Shown: piece by piece, positions 26,533-35,456 of the stretch
Numbering within the stretch: position 1 is the first letter of the stretch
How the letters are laid out: each line of letters begins with the position of its first letter
Notes under the pieces: generated by a model
Database searches by the model: none
Seen by the model: the letters and a program-made list of their open reading frames with translations, nothing else
What the model was told of the DNA's origin: nothing
Translations under genes and position numbers: made by a program
Origin: Variovorax boronicumulans
Lineage (GTDB): Bacteria > Pseudomonadota > Gammaproteobacteria > Burkholderiales > Burkholderiaceae_C
Direction: 5' to 3'
NCBI RefSeq assembly: GCF_030812215.1
Contig: NZ_JAUSSG010000001.1
Span: 992,001 to 1,056,000, forward strand
Length of the DNA: 64,000 bases

Positions 26533-27843
26533 ATGCCCGGTTATTCCGACCCCGGTTTCGACACCCTCGCGCTGCACGCCGGCGCCTCGCCCGACCCCGC
26601 CACCGGCGCGCGGGCAGTGCCGATCCACCTGACCACCTCCTTCGTCTTCGAGTCCAGCGACCACGCGGCCGCGCTCTTCAACCTGGAGCGCGCGGGCCAT
26701 GTGTATTCGCGCATCAGCAACCCGACCAACGCGGTGCTGGAGCAGCGGGTGTCGGCCCTGGAAGGCGGCATCGGCGCCATTGCCACCGCCAGCGGACAGG
26801 CGGCGCTGCACCTGTCGATTGCCACGCTGATGGGCGCGGGCTCGCACATCGTGGCGAGCACCGCCCTCTACGGCGGCTCGCAGAACCTGCTGCACTACAC
26901 GATGCGCCGCTTCGGCATCGAGACCACCTTCGTGAAACCCGGCGACCTGGACGGCTGGCGCGCGGCGGTGCGCCCCGAGACCAAGCTCTTCTTCGGCGAG
27001 ACCGTCGGCAATCCGGGCCTGGACGTGCTCGACATCCCCGCCGTGAGCGACATCGCGCACGAAGCCGGCGTGCCGCTGCTGGTCGACTCCACCCTCACCT
27101 CGCCCTACCTCATCAAGCCCTTCGACTGGGGCGCCGACCTGGTCTATCACTCGGCCACCAAGTTCCTCTCGGGCCACGGCACCGTCATCGGCGGCGTGGT
27201 GGTCGACGGCGGCAGCTTCGACTGGGAAAAGTCGGGAAAATTCGCCGAACTGACGCAGGCCTACGACGGCTTCCACAACATGGTCTTCAGCGAGGAAAGC
27301 ACCGTCGGCGCCTTCCTCTTGCGCGCGCGGCGCGAGGGTCTGCGCGACTTTGGCGCGTCGATGAGCCCGCACACGGCGTGGCTGATCCTGCAGGGCATCG
27401 AGACGCTGCCGCTGCGCATGGAACGGCACATCGACAACACGCAGAAGGTGGTCGAGTTCCTCGCGAGCCATCCGTTCGTCTCGCGCGTAGGTCATCCGCT
27501 GATCGAATCGCATCCGAGCCATGCGCTCGCGCAGAAGCTGCTGCGCCACGGCGCGCGCGGTGCGGGCGCGGTGTTCAGCTTCGACATCAAGGGCAGCCGC
27601 GCGCAGGGCAAGGCCTTCATCGAGGCGCTCAAGCTCTTCAGCCACCTGGCCAACGTGGGCGACTGCCGCAGCCTGGTGATCCACCCCGCGAGCACCACGC
27701 ACTTCCGAATGACCGACGAGGCGCTGGCGGGTGCGGGCATCTCGCAGGGAACGATCCGCCTCTCGATCGGCCTGGAGGACCCGGCCGACCTGATCGACGA
27801 CCTCAAGCGCGCCCTGAAGGCCGCGGAAAAGGCGGGTGCCTGA
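26533..27843 (+). CDS. metY: O-acetylhomoserine aminocarboxypropyltransferase-type enzyme (MetY)
   Basis: PLP enzyme of 436 residues in the Cys/Met-metabolism family, expected to make homocysteine from an acylhomoserine and sulfide. LALHAGASPDPATGARAVPIH is the MetY-type N-terminus. SATKFLSGHG supplies the PLP lysine (Lys210), and NPTNAVLEQRV and VIHPASTTHFRM are family signatures. Length and the insert after the PLP lysine favour MetY over the shorter MetZ, but the acyl group used is not certain. ACAGAAAGG precedes the start. I could not support a SAM or SAH riboswitch in the 143-bp leader. The hydrolase gene follows after 1 bp. Confidence 0.88.
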   Translation: MPGYSDPGFDTLALHAGASPDPATGARAVPIHLTTSFVFESSDHAAALFNLERAGHVYSRISNPTNAVLEQRVSALEGGIGAIATASGQAALHLSIATLMGAGSHIVASTALYGGSQNLLHYTMRRFGIETTFVKPGDLDGWRAAVRPETKLFFGETVGNPGLDVLDIPAVSDIAHEAGVPLLVDSTLTSPYLIKPFDWGADLVYHSATKFLSGHGTVIGGVVVDGGSFDWEKSGKFAELTQAYDGFHNMVFSEESTVGAFLLRARREGLRDFGASMSPHTAWLILQGIETLPLRMERHIDNTQKVVEFLASHPFVSRVGHPLIESHPSHALAQKLLRHGARGAGAVFSFDIKGSRAQGKAFIEALKLFSHLANVGDCRSLVIHPASTTHFRMTDEALAGAGISQGTIRLSIGLEDPADLIDDLKRALKAAEKAGA

Positions 27844-27844
27844 C

Positions 27845-28660
27845 ATGCACTACACCGTCAACGGCCACGCCACCTATTGCTACACCGGCGGCAAGCCCTT
27901 CGATGCGGCGAAACCCACGGTCGTGTTCATCCACGGCGTGCTCAACGACCACAGCGTGTGGATCCTGCAAAGCCGCTGGTTCGCCAACCATGGCTGGAAC
28001 GTGCTGGCGGTCGACCTGCCCGGGCACTGCAAGAGCGAAGGCGTGCCACCGGCGAGCGTGGAAGAGGCGGCACAGTTCGTGATCGCGTTGCTCGACGCGG
28101 CAGGTGTGCAAAAAGCGGCGCTGGTCGGCCACAGCTTCGGCTCGCTGATCGCGCTCGAAGCGGCATCACGCGCACCCGATCGCGTGACGCACCTGGCGCT
28201 GGTCGGCACCGCCTACCCGATGGTGGTGTCGCCCGCGCTGCTCGACGGTGCGCTGAACGATCCGCAGCGCGCGATCGCGATGGTCAACACCTTCTCGCAT
28301 TCGCTGCTCGCACCGCCGCCCTCGTCACTGGGCCCCGGCACCTGGCTCTACGGCAGTTCGCGCGCACTGATGCGCCGCGTGCTGGCGAGCAACCGCACGC
28401 ACAACGTGTTCCACATCGGCTTCAAGGCCTGCAACGACTACGCGAACGGCGAAGCCGCGATGGAAGCGGTGCAGTGCCCGGTGCTGTTCCTGCTCGGCGA
28501 TGCCGACCAGATGACGCCGGCGCGCGCCACCAAGGCGCTGGTCGGCAAGGCGCGCAACGCGAAGGTGGTAACCGTGCGTGCCGGCCACGCGCTGATGAGC
28601 GAGGCGCCGGACGAGACGCTGTTCGCGCTGCGCGATTTCGTGAGCGCAGCGGCCGATTGA
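27845..28660 (+). CDS. Alpha/beta hydrolase
   Basis: Hydrolase of 271 residues. VVFIHGVLNDHSVW gives the oxyanion-hole region, VGHSFGS the nucleophile elbow (Ser in GHSFG), LGDADQMTP the acid and GHALMSEAP the histidine loop. ATG lies 1 bp after the metY stop; a GTG at 27836 is an alternative. Tight linkage to metY suggests an acylhomoserine- or ester-related role, but homologues occur with MetY-type genes without known function. Confidence 0.85.
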   Translation: MHYTVNGHATYCYTGGKPFDAAKPTVVFIHGVLNDHSVWILQSRWFANHGWNVLAVDLPGHCKSEGVPPASVEEAAQFVIALLDAAGVQKAALVGHSFGSLIALEAASRAPDRVTHLALVGTAYPMVVSPALLDGALNDPQRAIAMVNTFSHSLLAPPPSSLGPGTWLYGSSRALMRRVLASNRTHNVFHIGFKACNDYANGEAAMEAVQCPVLFLLGDADQMTPARATKALVGKARNAKVVTVRAGHALMSEAPDETLFALRDFVSAAAD

Positions 28661-28679
28661 GCGCCTGGGGCGAACAGGC

Positions 28680-29678
28680 CTAGTCCATCGCGATGCCCGC
28701 GCGGTGCGCCAGCGCGCGGTAGCGCGGAATTTCTCTTTCGACCTGCTGCCGGAAGGCGGCCGCGCCGACCATCGTCGGTTCGATGCCTTGCGCGCGCAAC
28801 TGCGCCTGCAATGCGGGGTTGCCCAGCGTTTCGGACATGGCGCGCGTGAGCCTCGCGAGCACGGGCGCCGGTGTGTGAGCGGGTGCGGCAACGCCGTACC
28901 AGGCGTCGAAGCTGGCCTCGGGCAAGCCCTGCTCCGCCAGCGTGCGCACACCGGGCAGAAGGCCGGACCGCGCAGCGCCCACGATGCCCAGCGCGCGCAC
29001 CTTGCCGGAACGCGCATGCGGCGCGACCGAGGCCACGGTGTCGATGCCCAGGTCGATCTCCCCGCCGATCACCGCCGCCATCGCCTGGCTGCTGCCCCGG
29101 TACGGAATGTCCTGCAGCCGGATGCCCGCGGCCAGCGCGAACAGTTCTCCGGCGAGGTGCGAGCCCGAGGCATTGCCGAAAGTGGCGTAGCGGATCTGCC
29201 CGGGACGCGCCCTGGCCGCGCCCACCAGTTCCGAAAGCGCGTGCCACGGCGTGGTGCCGCCCGCGAACAACACCAGCGGCACCCGCGCGACGATGGCGAC
29301 GGGCGCGAGATCGCGCGACGGGTTGTAGGCGCGTGCCGCGCGCAATGCCGGATTCACGCTGTAGCTGGTGGAGCCCGCGAGCAGCAGCGTGTAGCCGTCG
29401 GGCCTCGCGCGGGCCGCAATCTCGGTGCCGATGAGCGTGGAGGCGCCGGGCCTGTTGTCGATCACGACGGGCTGGCCCAGTTGCTGCGACAGGACCTGGC
29501 CGATCATGCGCGCCACGATGTCGGTGCCGCCGCCCGCCGCAAAAGGCACGACGAGGCGGATCGGCTTCTGCGGCCAGGCGCTGCCCTGCGCTCTCACGGC
29601 AGGATGCGCCGCCAGCGCCGCGCCCGAGGCGCCGCAAAGAAGCAGGCGGCGCGAGATGCCGGGGGCGGTCTGCTTCAT
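28680..29678 (-). CDS. Bug-family (TctC-like) periplasmic substrate-binding protein
   Basis: Exported receptor of about 332 residues. The signal has a twin-arginine-like start (ISRRLLLCGASGAALAA) ending VRAQ. Family motifs PIRLVVPFAAGGGTDIVARM, DNRPGASTLIG, RPDGYTLLLAG and IPYRGSSQAMAAVIGGEIDLG are present. Start ATG 29678 chosen; a TTG lies upstream. It converges with the hydrolase gene and is followed upstream by an epimerase-like gene. Ligand unknown, no transporter membrane genes nearby. Confidence 0.92.
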   Translation of the reverse strand: MKQTAPGISRRLLLCGASGAALAAHPAVRAQGSAWPQKPIRLVVPFAAGGGTDIVARMIGQVLSQQLGQPVVIDNRPGASTLIGTEIAARARPDGYTLLLAGSTSYSVNPALRAARAYNPSRDLAPVAIVARVPLVLFAGGTTPWHALSELVGAARARPGQIRYATFGNASGSHLAGELFALAAGIRLQDIPYRGSSQAMAAVIGGEIDLGIDTVASVAPHARSGKVRALGIVGAARSGLLPGVRTLAEQGLPEASFDAWYGVAAPAHTPAPVLARLTRAMSETLGNPALQAQLRAQGIEPTMVGAAAFRQQVEREIPRYRALAHRAGIAMD

Positions 29679-29733
29679 CGTGCGGGCAGGCAAGGGGAAA
29701 CGCAGGGCCGCAGCCGCGTGTCGCGAGGGCCGG

Positions 29734-30396
29734 TCAACGCAAGGCGTTGATGTCCACCGGGTCGAGCAGCACCTTCGGCGCGCCGTTGCGGGCCACGGCC
29801 AGCATGGCCAGGCCGATCTGCTCGGTGGTCGTCAGCTTGTCCGGCCAGAGCCGGTAGGCGAGGCTCAGCAGAGGCGCGATCACCACGTAGATGCCGTGGT
29901 AGAGCGGCGTCTTGGAGCGCGCGCCGTACAGCGGCTGGATCACGCCGGGTCGGAACATGTAGGCCGCCTTGAACGGCAGGCGCAGCAAGGCGTTTTCGGT
30001 CGCGCCCTTCACCCGGGCCCACATGCTCCTGCCGCGCTCGCTGCTGTCGGTGCCGGCGCCCGTCACGTAGGTGAAGGTCATGCCCGGGTTGAGCCGCGCG
30101 AGCACGGTGGCCGCGGCCAGCGTGAGGTCGTAGGTGATGCGGCGGTAGTCGTCTTCCTTCATGCCGACCGACGACACGCCCAGGCAAAAGAAGCAGGCGT
30201 CGAAGCCCTGCAGTTGCGGCTCGACGGCGGCATAGTCGTACATGTCCTTCACGACCAGCTCCTGCAGCTTGGGATGCTGCTGCCCCGTGGCATTGCGCCC
30301 GACCGTGACGACGCGTTCCACGTCGGGAGCCAAAAGGCACTCGCGCAGCACGCCCTGCCCCACCATGCCGGTGGCGCCGAAGATCAGGATGTTCAT
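29734..30396 (-). CDS. NAD(P)H-binding epimerase-like (atypical SDR) protein
   Basis: Rossmann-fold protein of 220 residues with the nucleotide motif FGATGMVGQG at residues 6-15 and no canonical YxxxK. It resembles small atypical SDRs of the oxidoreductase HTATIP2/NmrA type. CFFCLGVSS and YVTGAGTDSSERG match that group. It is followed by the Bug gene on the same strand and preceded by a thioredoxin-like gene 15 bp away, so the three may be co-transcribed. Function unknown. Confidence 0.82.
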   Translation of the reverse strand: MNILIFGATGMVGQGVLRECLLAPDVERVVTVGRNATGQQHPKLQELVVKDMYDYAAVEPQLQGFDACFFCLGVSSVGMKEDDYRRITYDLTLAAATVLARLNPGMTFTYVTGAGTDSSERGRSMWARVKGATENALLRLPFKAAYMFRPGVIQPLYGARSKTPLYHGIYVVIAPLLSLAYRLWPDKLTTTEQIGLAMLAVARNGAPKVLLDPVDINALR

Positions 30397-30411
30397 GAGG
30401 AGAAAGGCCGG

Positions 30412-30804
30412 TTAGACCGAGAACGTCGCCGGCTTCTTGTTCAGCACGGCGAGGAGCAGATCGACATCGAGGCTCGACGGCTGCGGCGATTGCAGCGCGC
30501 CGAGCATGCGGGACAGCGTTTCGGCGTGCGGCAGCAGCGGGCCCAGGAAGCGCGTGCCGTCGGCGCCGGCCACCAGCAGCGTGGGGAAGGTTTCCACGTC
30601 GAAGCCGTCGGCGATGTCGGCGTGGTCCTCGATGTCGACCCAGCCGAAGCGCAACTGCGGATGCGCGCGCGCCACCTGCTCGAACAGCGGCCGGTAGTCG
30701 CGGCAGGTGCCGCACCATTCGGCGCACAGGCAGACGACCCACAGCGCATTGCTGGCCGGATCGACGGAATCGGTGGTGGCAGAAGGATCGGGCAAGGCGC
30801 TCAA
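30412..30804 (-). CDS. Thioredoxin-family protein
   Basis: Protein of 130 residues with WCGTC (Cys31, Cys34) as the redox centre after LWVVCLCAE and the cis-proline region ETFPTLLV. There is no export signal, so it is probably a cytosolic reductase. The only usable start is a TTG at 30804 with a poor ribosome site. An extra Cys pair (CLC) precedes the active site. Small operon with the epimerase-like gene. Confidence 0.82.
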   Translation of the reverse strand: MSALPDPSATTDSVDPASNALWVVCLCAEWCGTCRDYRPLFEQVARAHPQLRFGWVDIEDHADIADGFDVETFPTLLVAGADGTRFLGPLLPHAETLSRMLGALQSPQPSSLDVDLLLAVLNKKPATFSV

Positions 30805-30916
30805 GGCTGATGCGTCAGTGGTGTGAAGAAGGACCGGGCTGGTGCGGCCGCGGGGTCGTGGCTATTATGGACAAAGCCCATCCAAAAGGCGCACCAGCGC
30901 CCAGGAGACCCGTACG

Positions 30917-31255
30917 ATGAACACCACGACTGCCCCCGAATCTGCCGTCGATCCGCGCCGTTTCAAGAGCTTCGCGCAGTTCTACCCGTTCTACCTGACC
31001 GAGCACGCCAACCGAACGTGCCGCCGCCTGCACTTTGCAGGCTCGACGCTCTCGCTGCTGTGCCTGGTGGCGCTGGTGGTCACGCTCAACCCGTGGTGGC
31101 TGCTGGCCGGGCTCGTGGCGGGCTACGGCTTCGCCTGGGTCGGACACTTCGGCTTCGAGAAGAACAAGCCCGCCTCCTTCAAGCGCCCGCTCTATTCGTT
31201 CATGGGCGATTGGGCAATGTACCGAGACATCTGGCTGGGCAAGGTCAAGATCTAG
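30917..31255 (+). CDS. DUF962 (Mpo1/YGL010W-like) membrane protein
   Basis: Protein of 112 residues with two membrane segments (about 42-58 and 60-78). The family motif pairs are FYPFYLTEHANRTCRRLHFAGS and AWVGHFGFEKNKPASFKRPLYSFMGD. The conserved histidines of this family bind iron in yeast Mpo1, a dioxygenase acting on 2-hydroxy fatty acids. AGGAGA precedes ATG 30917, and TATTAT at 30863 is a likely -10. Its stop shares a CTAG with the convergent YihY-like gene. Confidence 0.85.
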   Translation: MNTTTAPESAVDPRRFKSFAQFYPFYLTEHANRTCRRLHFAGSTLSLLCLVALVVTLNPWWLLAGLVAGYGFAWVGHFGFEKNKPASFKRPLYSFMGDWAMYRDIWLGKVKI

Positions 31256-32463
31256 ATCAGCAGCACGTCGCCCAGGCGCAGCGACCTGAGCGGCCCCTTC
31301 TGCCACAGGTCTTCGAGCGGTTCGGCCTGCGGCATCAGCAGTTCCTTGAGCAGCGGCTCGATGGGCGTGGATGGATCGGCCAGCAGCACGTAGCGCGGGT
31401 CCTCGTTGGCGGGCTCCTCGGCCAGCGGGGCGATCCAGTCGAGTGCCACCAGCGTCTCGAGCACCGGAAGGAGCTGCAGGGTGTCGACCCGCATGCGTGT
31501 CACCAGTTCGGTCGCTCCCATGCCCTTGGCTGGCGTGGCCTGCGCGCGCGCCAGGTGCTGCAGCGTTTCCATGGCCAGTTGCAGCGGCCAGCCGGCCGCG
31601 CCGCCGCGTCGCGCGACGCCCGTGAGCAGGCTCGGCAGGTAGGCTGCGATGACCGCCCCCAACAGCACGATCACCCACGCCACGTAGATCCACACCAGCA
31701 GGATCGGGAAGGTGGCAAAGGCGCCGTACAGCACCGAATAGGTCGGCACGAGGCTCAGGTAGTAGGCAAGCACGCGCTTGGCGATCTCGATGGCCGCCGC
31801 CACGAAGATGCCGCCGGCCCAGGCATGCGACCAGCGCACGTTGGTGTTGGGCACGTAGTGATAGAGCGAGGCCATGCCGACCGCCAGCAGCACGAATTCG
31901 AAGGTGTCGAAGAACAGCTTGACCATGCCGCGCCCCACCACGTCGCTCGTGGCCGAAACCACGTACGAGGTGGTCGACAGGCTCACCGCGAGGATGACCG
32001 GCCCGAGCGTGATGGCCGCCCAATAGATCAGCACCCGCTGTGCGAAGGGCCGGGGCGTGCGCACGCGCCAGATGTTGTTGAGCGTCTTGTCGATCGTGAG
32101 AATCAGCGCGATGGCGGTGATCAGCAGCACGATCAGGCCTGCGATACCGAGGCCGCTCGCCTTGCTGGCGAACTGGTTCAGGTAGCCGAGCACCTGGCGC
32201 GCGATGTTGTCGGGGATCAGGCTCTCGATGAGCCAGCGCTGCAGGCGGCCCTGCATCTTGGCGAACATGGGGAACACGGTGAAGAGGGCCAGCGCCACCG
32301 TGAAGAACGGGACCATCGCGATGGTGGTCGTGAAGGTCAGGCTGCTGGCCGTGAGGCCCAGGCGATCCTCGCGGAAACGCTCGCCCAATACCGCAGCGGT
32401 GTTGCGCCACGGAAAACGCGAAAGATCCCTCCAGAGTTGCCGGCGATTCATGGCCGGTATCAT
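31252..32463 (-). CDS. YihY/BrkB-family inner-membrane protein
   Basis: Membrane protein of about 403 residues with six to seven hydrophobic segments between residues 30 and 270, and the family signatures LTFTTTIAMVPFFTVALALF and FPILLVWIYVAWVIVLLGAVIAAYL. The soluble C-terminal tail (about 280-403) is typical of the longer proteobacterial form. Formerly called RNase BN; real function unresolved. ATG 32463 or 32451 may be the start. Confidence 0.9.
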   Translation of the reverse strand: MIPAMNRRQLWRDLSRFPWRNTAAVLGERFREDRLGLTASSLTFTTTIAMVPFFTVALALFTVFPMFAKMQGRLQRWLIESLIPDNIARQVLGYLNQFASKASGLGIAGLIVLLITAIALILTIDKTLNNIWRVRTPRPFAQRVLIYWAAITLGPVILAVSLSTTSYVVSATSDVVGRGMVKLFFDTFEFVLLAVGMASLYHYVPNTNVRWSHAWAGGIFVAAAIEIAKRVLAYYLSLVPTYSVLYGAFATFPILLVWIYVAWVIVLLGAVIAAYLPSLLTGVARRGGAAGWPLQLAMETLQHLARAQATPAKGMGATELVTRMRVDTLQLLPVLETLVALDWIAPLAEEPANEDPRYVLLADPSTPIEPLLKELLMPQAEPLEDLWQKGPLRSLRLGDVLLI

Positions 32464-32473
32464 AGGAGTTGAA

Positions 32474-32570
32474 CTCTCCCCCAGTCTCCGCGCACTTCGT
32501 GTCGCTGCGCCAACCCCCTTCCGGGGGCAACACCAGCGGCCCGGCGAAGCCGGTTCCGCGGTGTTCGCCC
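32474..32570 (+). repeat. Dispersed two-hairpin intergenic repeat, copy 2
   Basis: Counterpart of 25803-25898, with hairpins CCCCC-TTCC-GGGGG (32514-32527) and CCGGC-GAA-GCCGG (32541-32553). It runs right up to the ATG of the DUF2069 gene, so it forms that gene's leader and there is no other Shine-Dalgarno. The hairpins may affect transcription or translation of the downstream pair. Confidence 0.7.
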
Positions 32571-32990
32571 ATGCAACCCAACTCGCCGCTTCCGCCCTCT
32601 TCCGTCCGCGCCACCCGATGGGCCGCCGTGGGCAGCCTCGTCGGCCTGATCGTGCTGGGCCTGGCCTGGGAGCTGTGGCTCGCGCCGCTGCGGCCGGGCG
32701 GCTCGCTGCTGGCGCTGAAGGTGCTGCCGCTCGTGATTCCGCTCGCGGGGCTCTACAAGAACCGCATGTACACCTACCGCTGGGTCAGCCTGATGATCTG
32801 GCTCTATTTCACCGAGGGCGTGGTGCGCGCCTGGAGCGACACCAACGGCGTGGGGCAAATCCTCGCGCTGGTCGAGGTGCTGCTGTGCCTGGTGCTCTTC
32901 GCGGCCTGCGCCTGGCATGTGCGCCTTCGCCTGCGCCACGCCAAGACCGCCGCTGCCGCTGCCCGTCAACTGGAGGCTTCCGCCCAATGA
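32571..32990 (+). CDS. DUF2069 inner-membrane protein
   Basis: Membrane protein of 139 residues with four hydrophobic segments and the family core GLYKNRMYTYRWVSLMIWLYFTEG in the middle. Starts directly after a dispersed repeat. Stop overlaps the next gene's ATG (ATGA), so it is coupled to an FAD-linked oxidase gene. Function unknown across the family. Confidence 0.85.
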   Translation: MQPNSPLPPSSVRATRWAAVGSLVGLIVLGLAWELWLAPLRPGGSLLALKVLPLVIPLAGLYKNRMYTYRWVSLMIWLYFTEGVVRAWSDTNGVGQILALVEVLLCLVLFAACAWHVRLRLRHAKTAAAAARQLEASAQ

Positions 32991-34423
32991 CTTCTTCTGC
33001 TTCCCCTGCTGCATTGATCGACCAACTGCGCGCCATCGTCGGCGCCGCGCATGTGCTCAACGAGGGCGACCTCACCGCCTACGAGCAGGACTGGCGCAAG
33101 CGCTCGCGTGGCAAGTCGCTCGCCGTGGTGCGACCGGCCAATGCGCAGCAGGTGGCCGATGTGGTCAAGGCCTGCGCCGCAGCCGGCACGGCCATCGTGC
33201 CGCAGGGCGGCAACACGGGTCTGGCTGTCGGCTCGATTCCCGACGAGAGCGGCACCCAGGTGGTGTTGAGCCTGCAGCGGCTGAATGCGATTCGCACCTT
33301 CGATGCCGCCAACCTCACGATGACGGTCGAGGCCGGCTGCATCCTTCAGACGCTGCAGGAAGCCGCCGAGAAAGAGGGCTACCTCTTCCCGCTGAGCCTT
33401 GCGGCCGAGGGCAGCTGCACCATCGGCGGCAACCTCGCGACCAACGCGGGCGGCACCCAGGTCGTGCGCTACGGCAATACGCGCGAACTGTGCCTGGGCC
33501 TGGAAGTGGTCACGCCGCAGGGCGAGATCTGGGAAGGCACGAGCGGCCTGCGCAAGGACAACACCGGCTACGACCTTCGCGATCTCTTCGTGGGCAGCGA
33601 AGGCACGCTGGGCATCATCACCGCCGCGACCATGAAGCTCTACCCGCTGCCCGCCGCGCAGCTCACGGCCTGGGCCGCGGTGCCCTCGCTCGACCATGCG
33701 GTCACGCTGCTGGGCCTGGCGCACAAGCACCTCGGCTCGGGACTCACGGGCTTTGAAGTCATGGGCAAATTCGCGCTGAGCCTGGTCGACAAGCACATGC
33801 CGCAATTGCGCGTGCCCTTCATCGACGATGCGGCGGTGCCCTACTGCGTGCTGCTGGAGAACTCCGACAGCGAATCCGAAGACCACGCACGCGCCCGCTT
33901 CGAAGCGCTGCTCGAAACCGCCTTCGAGGACGGCTGCGTGACCGACGCGGTGGTGGCGGAAAACCTCACGCAGGCGCACCAGCTCTGGCACATCCGCGAA
34001 AGCATTCCGCTCGCGCAGGCCGAAGAGGGCTTGAACATCAAGCACGACATCTCGATTCCGGTGTCGCGCATTCCCGCCTTCGTGGCCGAGACCGATGCGC
34101 TGCTGCAGCGCGAGATCGCCGGCGTGCGGCTCGTGAACTTCGGCCACCTGGGCGACGGCAACCTGCACTACAACGTGCAGGCGCCGGAGAACATCGACAC
34201 CAAGGCGTTCTTGAAGAACGAGGAAGACCGCATCAACACGCTGGTGTACGACGCGGTCGAGAAGTTCGGTGGCTCGTTCTCGGCCGAGCATGGCGTGGGC
34301 TCGCTCAAGGTCGACAAGCTCGAGAAGCACAAGTCGCCGGTGGCGCTGGAGATGATGCGGACGATCAAGCGCGGGCTCGACCCGAAGAACACGCTCAACC
34401 CCGGCCGCGTGATCCGGGTCTAG
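32987..34423 (+). CDS. FAD-binding oxidoreductase (GlcD/D-2-hydroxyacid dehydrogenase type)
   Basis: Flavoenzyme of 478 residues with a PCMH-type FAD domain (VPQGGNTGLAVGS at about 78-90; GSCTIGGNLATNAGG; GSEGTLGIIT) and a C-terminal FAD-oxidase domain with NFGHLGDGNLHYN and EHGVGSLK. These place it with D-lactate, glycolate or D-2-hydroxyglutarate dehydrogenases that feed electrons to the quinone pool or ETF. No glcE/glcF partner is adjacent, so D-lactate- or D-2-hydroxyglutarate-type activity is more likely than glycolate oxidase. Stop shares CTAG with the convergent nitrile hydratase activator. Confidence 0.9.
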   Translation: MTSSASPAALIDQLRAIVGAAHVLNEGDLTAYEQDWRKRSRGKSLAVVRPANAQQVADVVKACAAAGTAIVPQGGNTGLAVGSIPDESGTQVVLSLQRLNAIRTFDAANLTMTVEAGCILQTLQEAAEKEGYLFPLSLAAEGSCTIGGNLATNAGGTQVVRYGNTRELCLGLEVVTPQGEIWEGTSGLRKDNTGYDLRDLFVGSEGTLGIITAATMKLYPLPAAQLTAWAAVPSLDHAVTLLGLAHKHLGSGLTGFEVMGKFALSLVDKHMPQLRVPFIDDAAVPYCVLLENSDSESEDHARARFEALLETAFEDGCVTDAVVAENLTQAHQLWHIRESIPLAQAEEGLNIKHDISIPVSRIPAFVAETDALLQREIAGVRLVNFGHLGDGNLHYNVQAPENIDTKAFLKNEEDRINTLVYDAVEKFGGSFSAEHGVGSLKVDKLEKHKSPVALEMMRTIKRGLDPKNTLNPGRVIRV

Positions 34424-34794
34424 CCGGGAAAGTCTTCGCCGCGCAACTCGATCGGCTGCCCGTGCGGCGTGCGGTCGGCCGCGTGGTCCCAGGCGTGGCG
34501 GTAGCGCGCGAGTTCGTCGCCCGAGCTCGCACCCTTGCGGGCCACGAGGCCTTCGAGTGCGGCGAGCCAGTGGCGGTAGTAGGTGTCGCCAGTGTCGGGG
34601 TCGCCGGCCGCCTGCGCGATGGCGATCTGTGCGGCAAGCGCCTCGGCCCACTCGACCCAGGTGAACAGGCCGCGTTCATGCAGCGCCAGCGTCATGGCGA
34701 AGGCCTGTGCTTCCCAGGGCTCCCTGAACACCGGCCCGTCGGCATCGCGCGGCATGCCGGGCGCAAGCGCCAGCGGCGGCATGTCGTTCTTCAT
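34420..34794 (-). CDS. Nitrile hydratase accessory (activator) protein
   Basis: Protein of 124 residues homologous to the N-terminal part of nitrile hydratase beta subunits (FREPWEAQAFAMTLALHERGLFTWVEWAEALAAQI, then DTYYRHWLAALEGLVARKG). Such small beta-like proteins escort alpha and help insert the active-site metal. It overlaps the beta gene by ATGA and is the third gene of an alpha-beta-activator set. Cytoplasmic. Confidence 0.88.
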   Translation of the reverse strand: MKNDMPPLALAPGMPRDADGPVFREPWEAQAFAMTLALHERGLFTWVEWAEALAAQIAIAQAAGDPDTGDTYYRHWLAALEGLVARKGASSGDELARYRHAWDHAADRTPHGQPIELRGEDFPG

Positions 34795-35456
34795 GCGGCT
34801 GGCTCCAGATAACTTTCCCACGCATCGACCGACACCGAAAGGTTCTGGCGCGCCGCCCCGGCGCCCCAGAGCTCGGCCTCGTCGAAGACCACGGTGTAGA
34901 GCCACTGCGGCTGTTCGCCGAGGCCCTGCGCATGCGCATCGGCGAACACATGCGCGCCGTGGACGCGCTCGATCGTTCCACGCTTGCCCTGCACATAGCC
35001 CGGCAGCCGCGTGTGGTGGTCGACCTTGCCCCGATGCGTGCGCACGGCCTGCCCGACGGCAAATCGCGCCGGGCCCGGCTCGGGGCGCTCGGTGGGCGAG
35101 CCTTTGGCGAGCACCGCGGGCACGTTCGCGGCCTGCAGCACGCGGGCGACCGGCGCAGGTGGGTGCTTCATCTCCCCGGAGGAGATCTCGTCGGGGAAGA
35201 CCTGCGCGCGCTGCAGCATCAGTTGCTCCAGGGCGCCGAGCCAGATCTGGTAGTAGCTCAGGTCGCGGTAGTCGGGCAGCGTCTCGCGCACCGCGCGGCT
35301 TGCATCGATGTTCCAGGAGCCGGTCGCGCCCATCGCCAGCGTGAGGGCCAGCGCGCGCGGCTCCCAATCGGCGTGGAACAGTTCGCCTTCGGGCTCCGGC
35401 GTGACCGGCCCGAAGCCGGGCTGGCCGCCGAGGTCGGCATGCGTGACGTAGCTCAT
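34791..35456 (-). CDS. nthB: Nitrile hydratase subunit beta
   Basis: Subunit of 221 residues with the usual N-terminal helical part ([44 protein letters not shown]) and the C-terminal SH3-like barrel ([32 protein letters not shown]). With alpha it hydrates nitriles to amides. Both ends overlap neighbouring genes by ATGA, so the three proteins should be made together. No amidase gene is adjacent. Confidence 0.93.
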   Translation of the reverse strand: MSYVTHADLGGQPGFGPVTPEPEGELFHADWEPRALALTLAMGATGSWNIDASRAVRETLPDYRDLSYYQIWLGALEQLMLQRAQVFPDEISSGEMKHPPAPVARVLQAANVPAVLAKGSPTERPEPGPARFAVGQAVRTHRGKVDHHTRLPGYVQGKRGTIERVHGAHVFADAHAQGLGEQPQWLYTVVFDEAELWGAGAARQNLSVSVDAWESYLEPAA

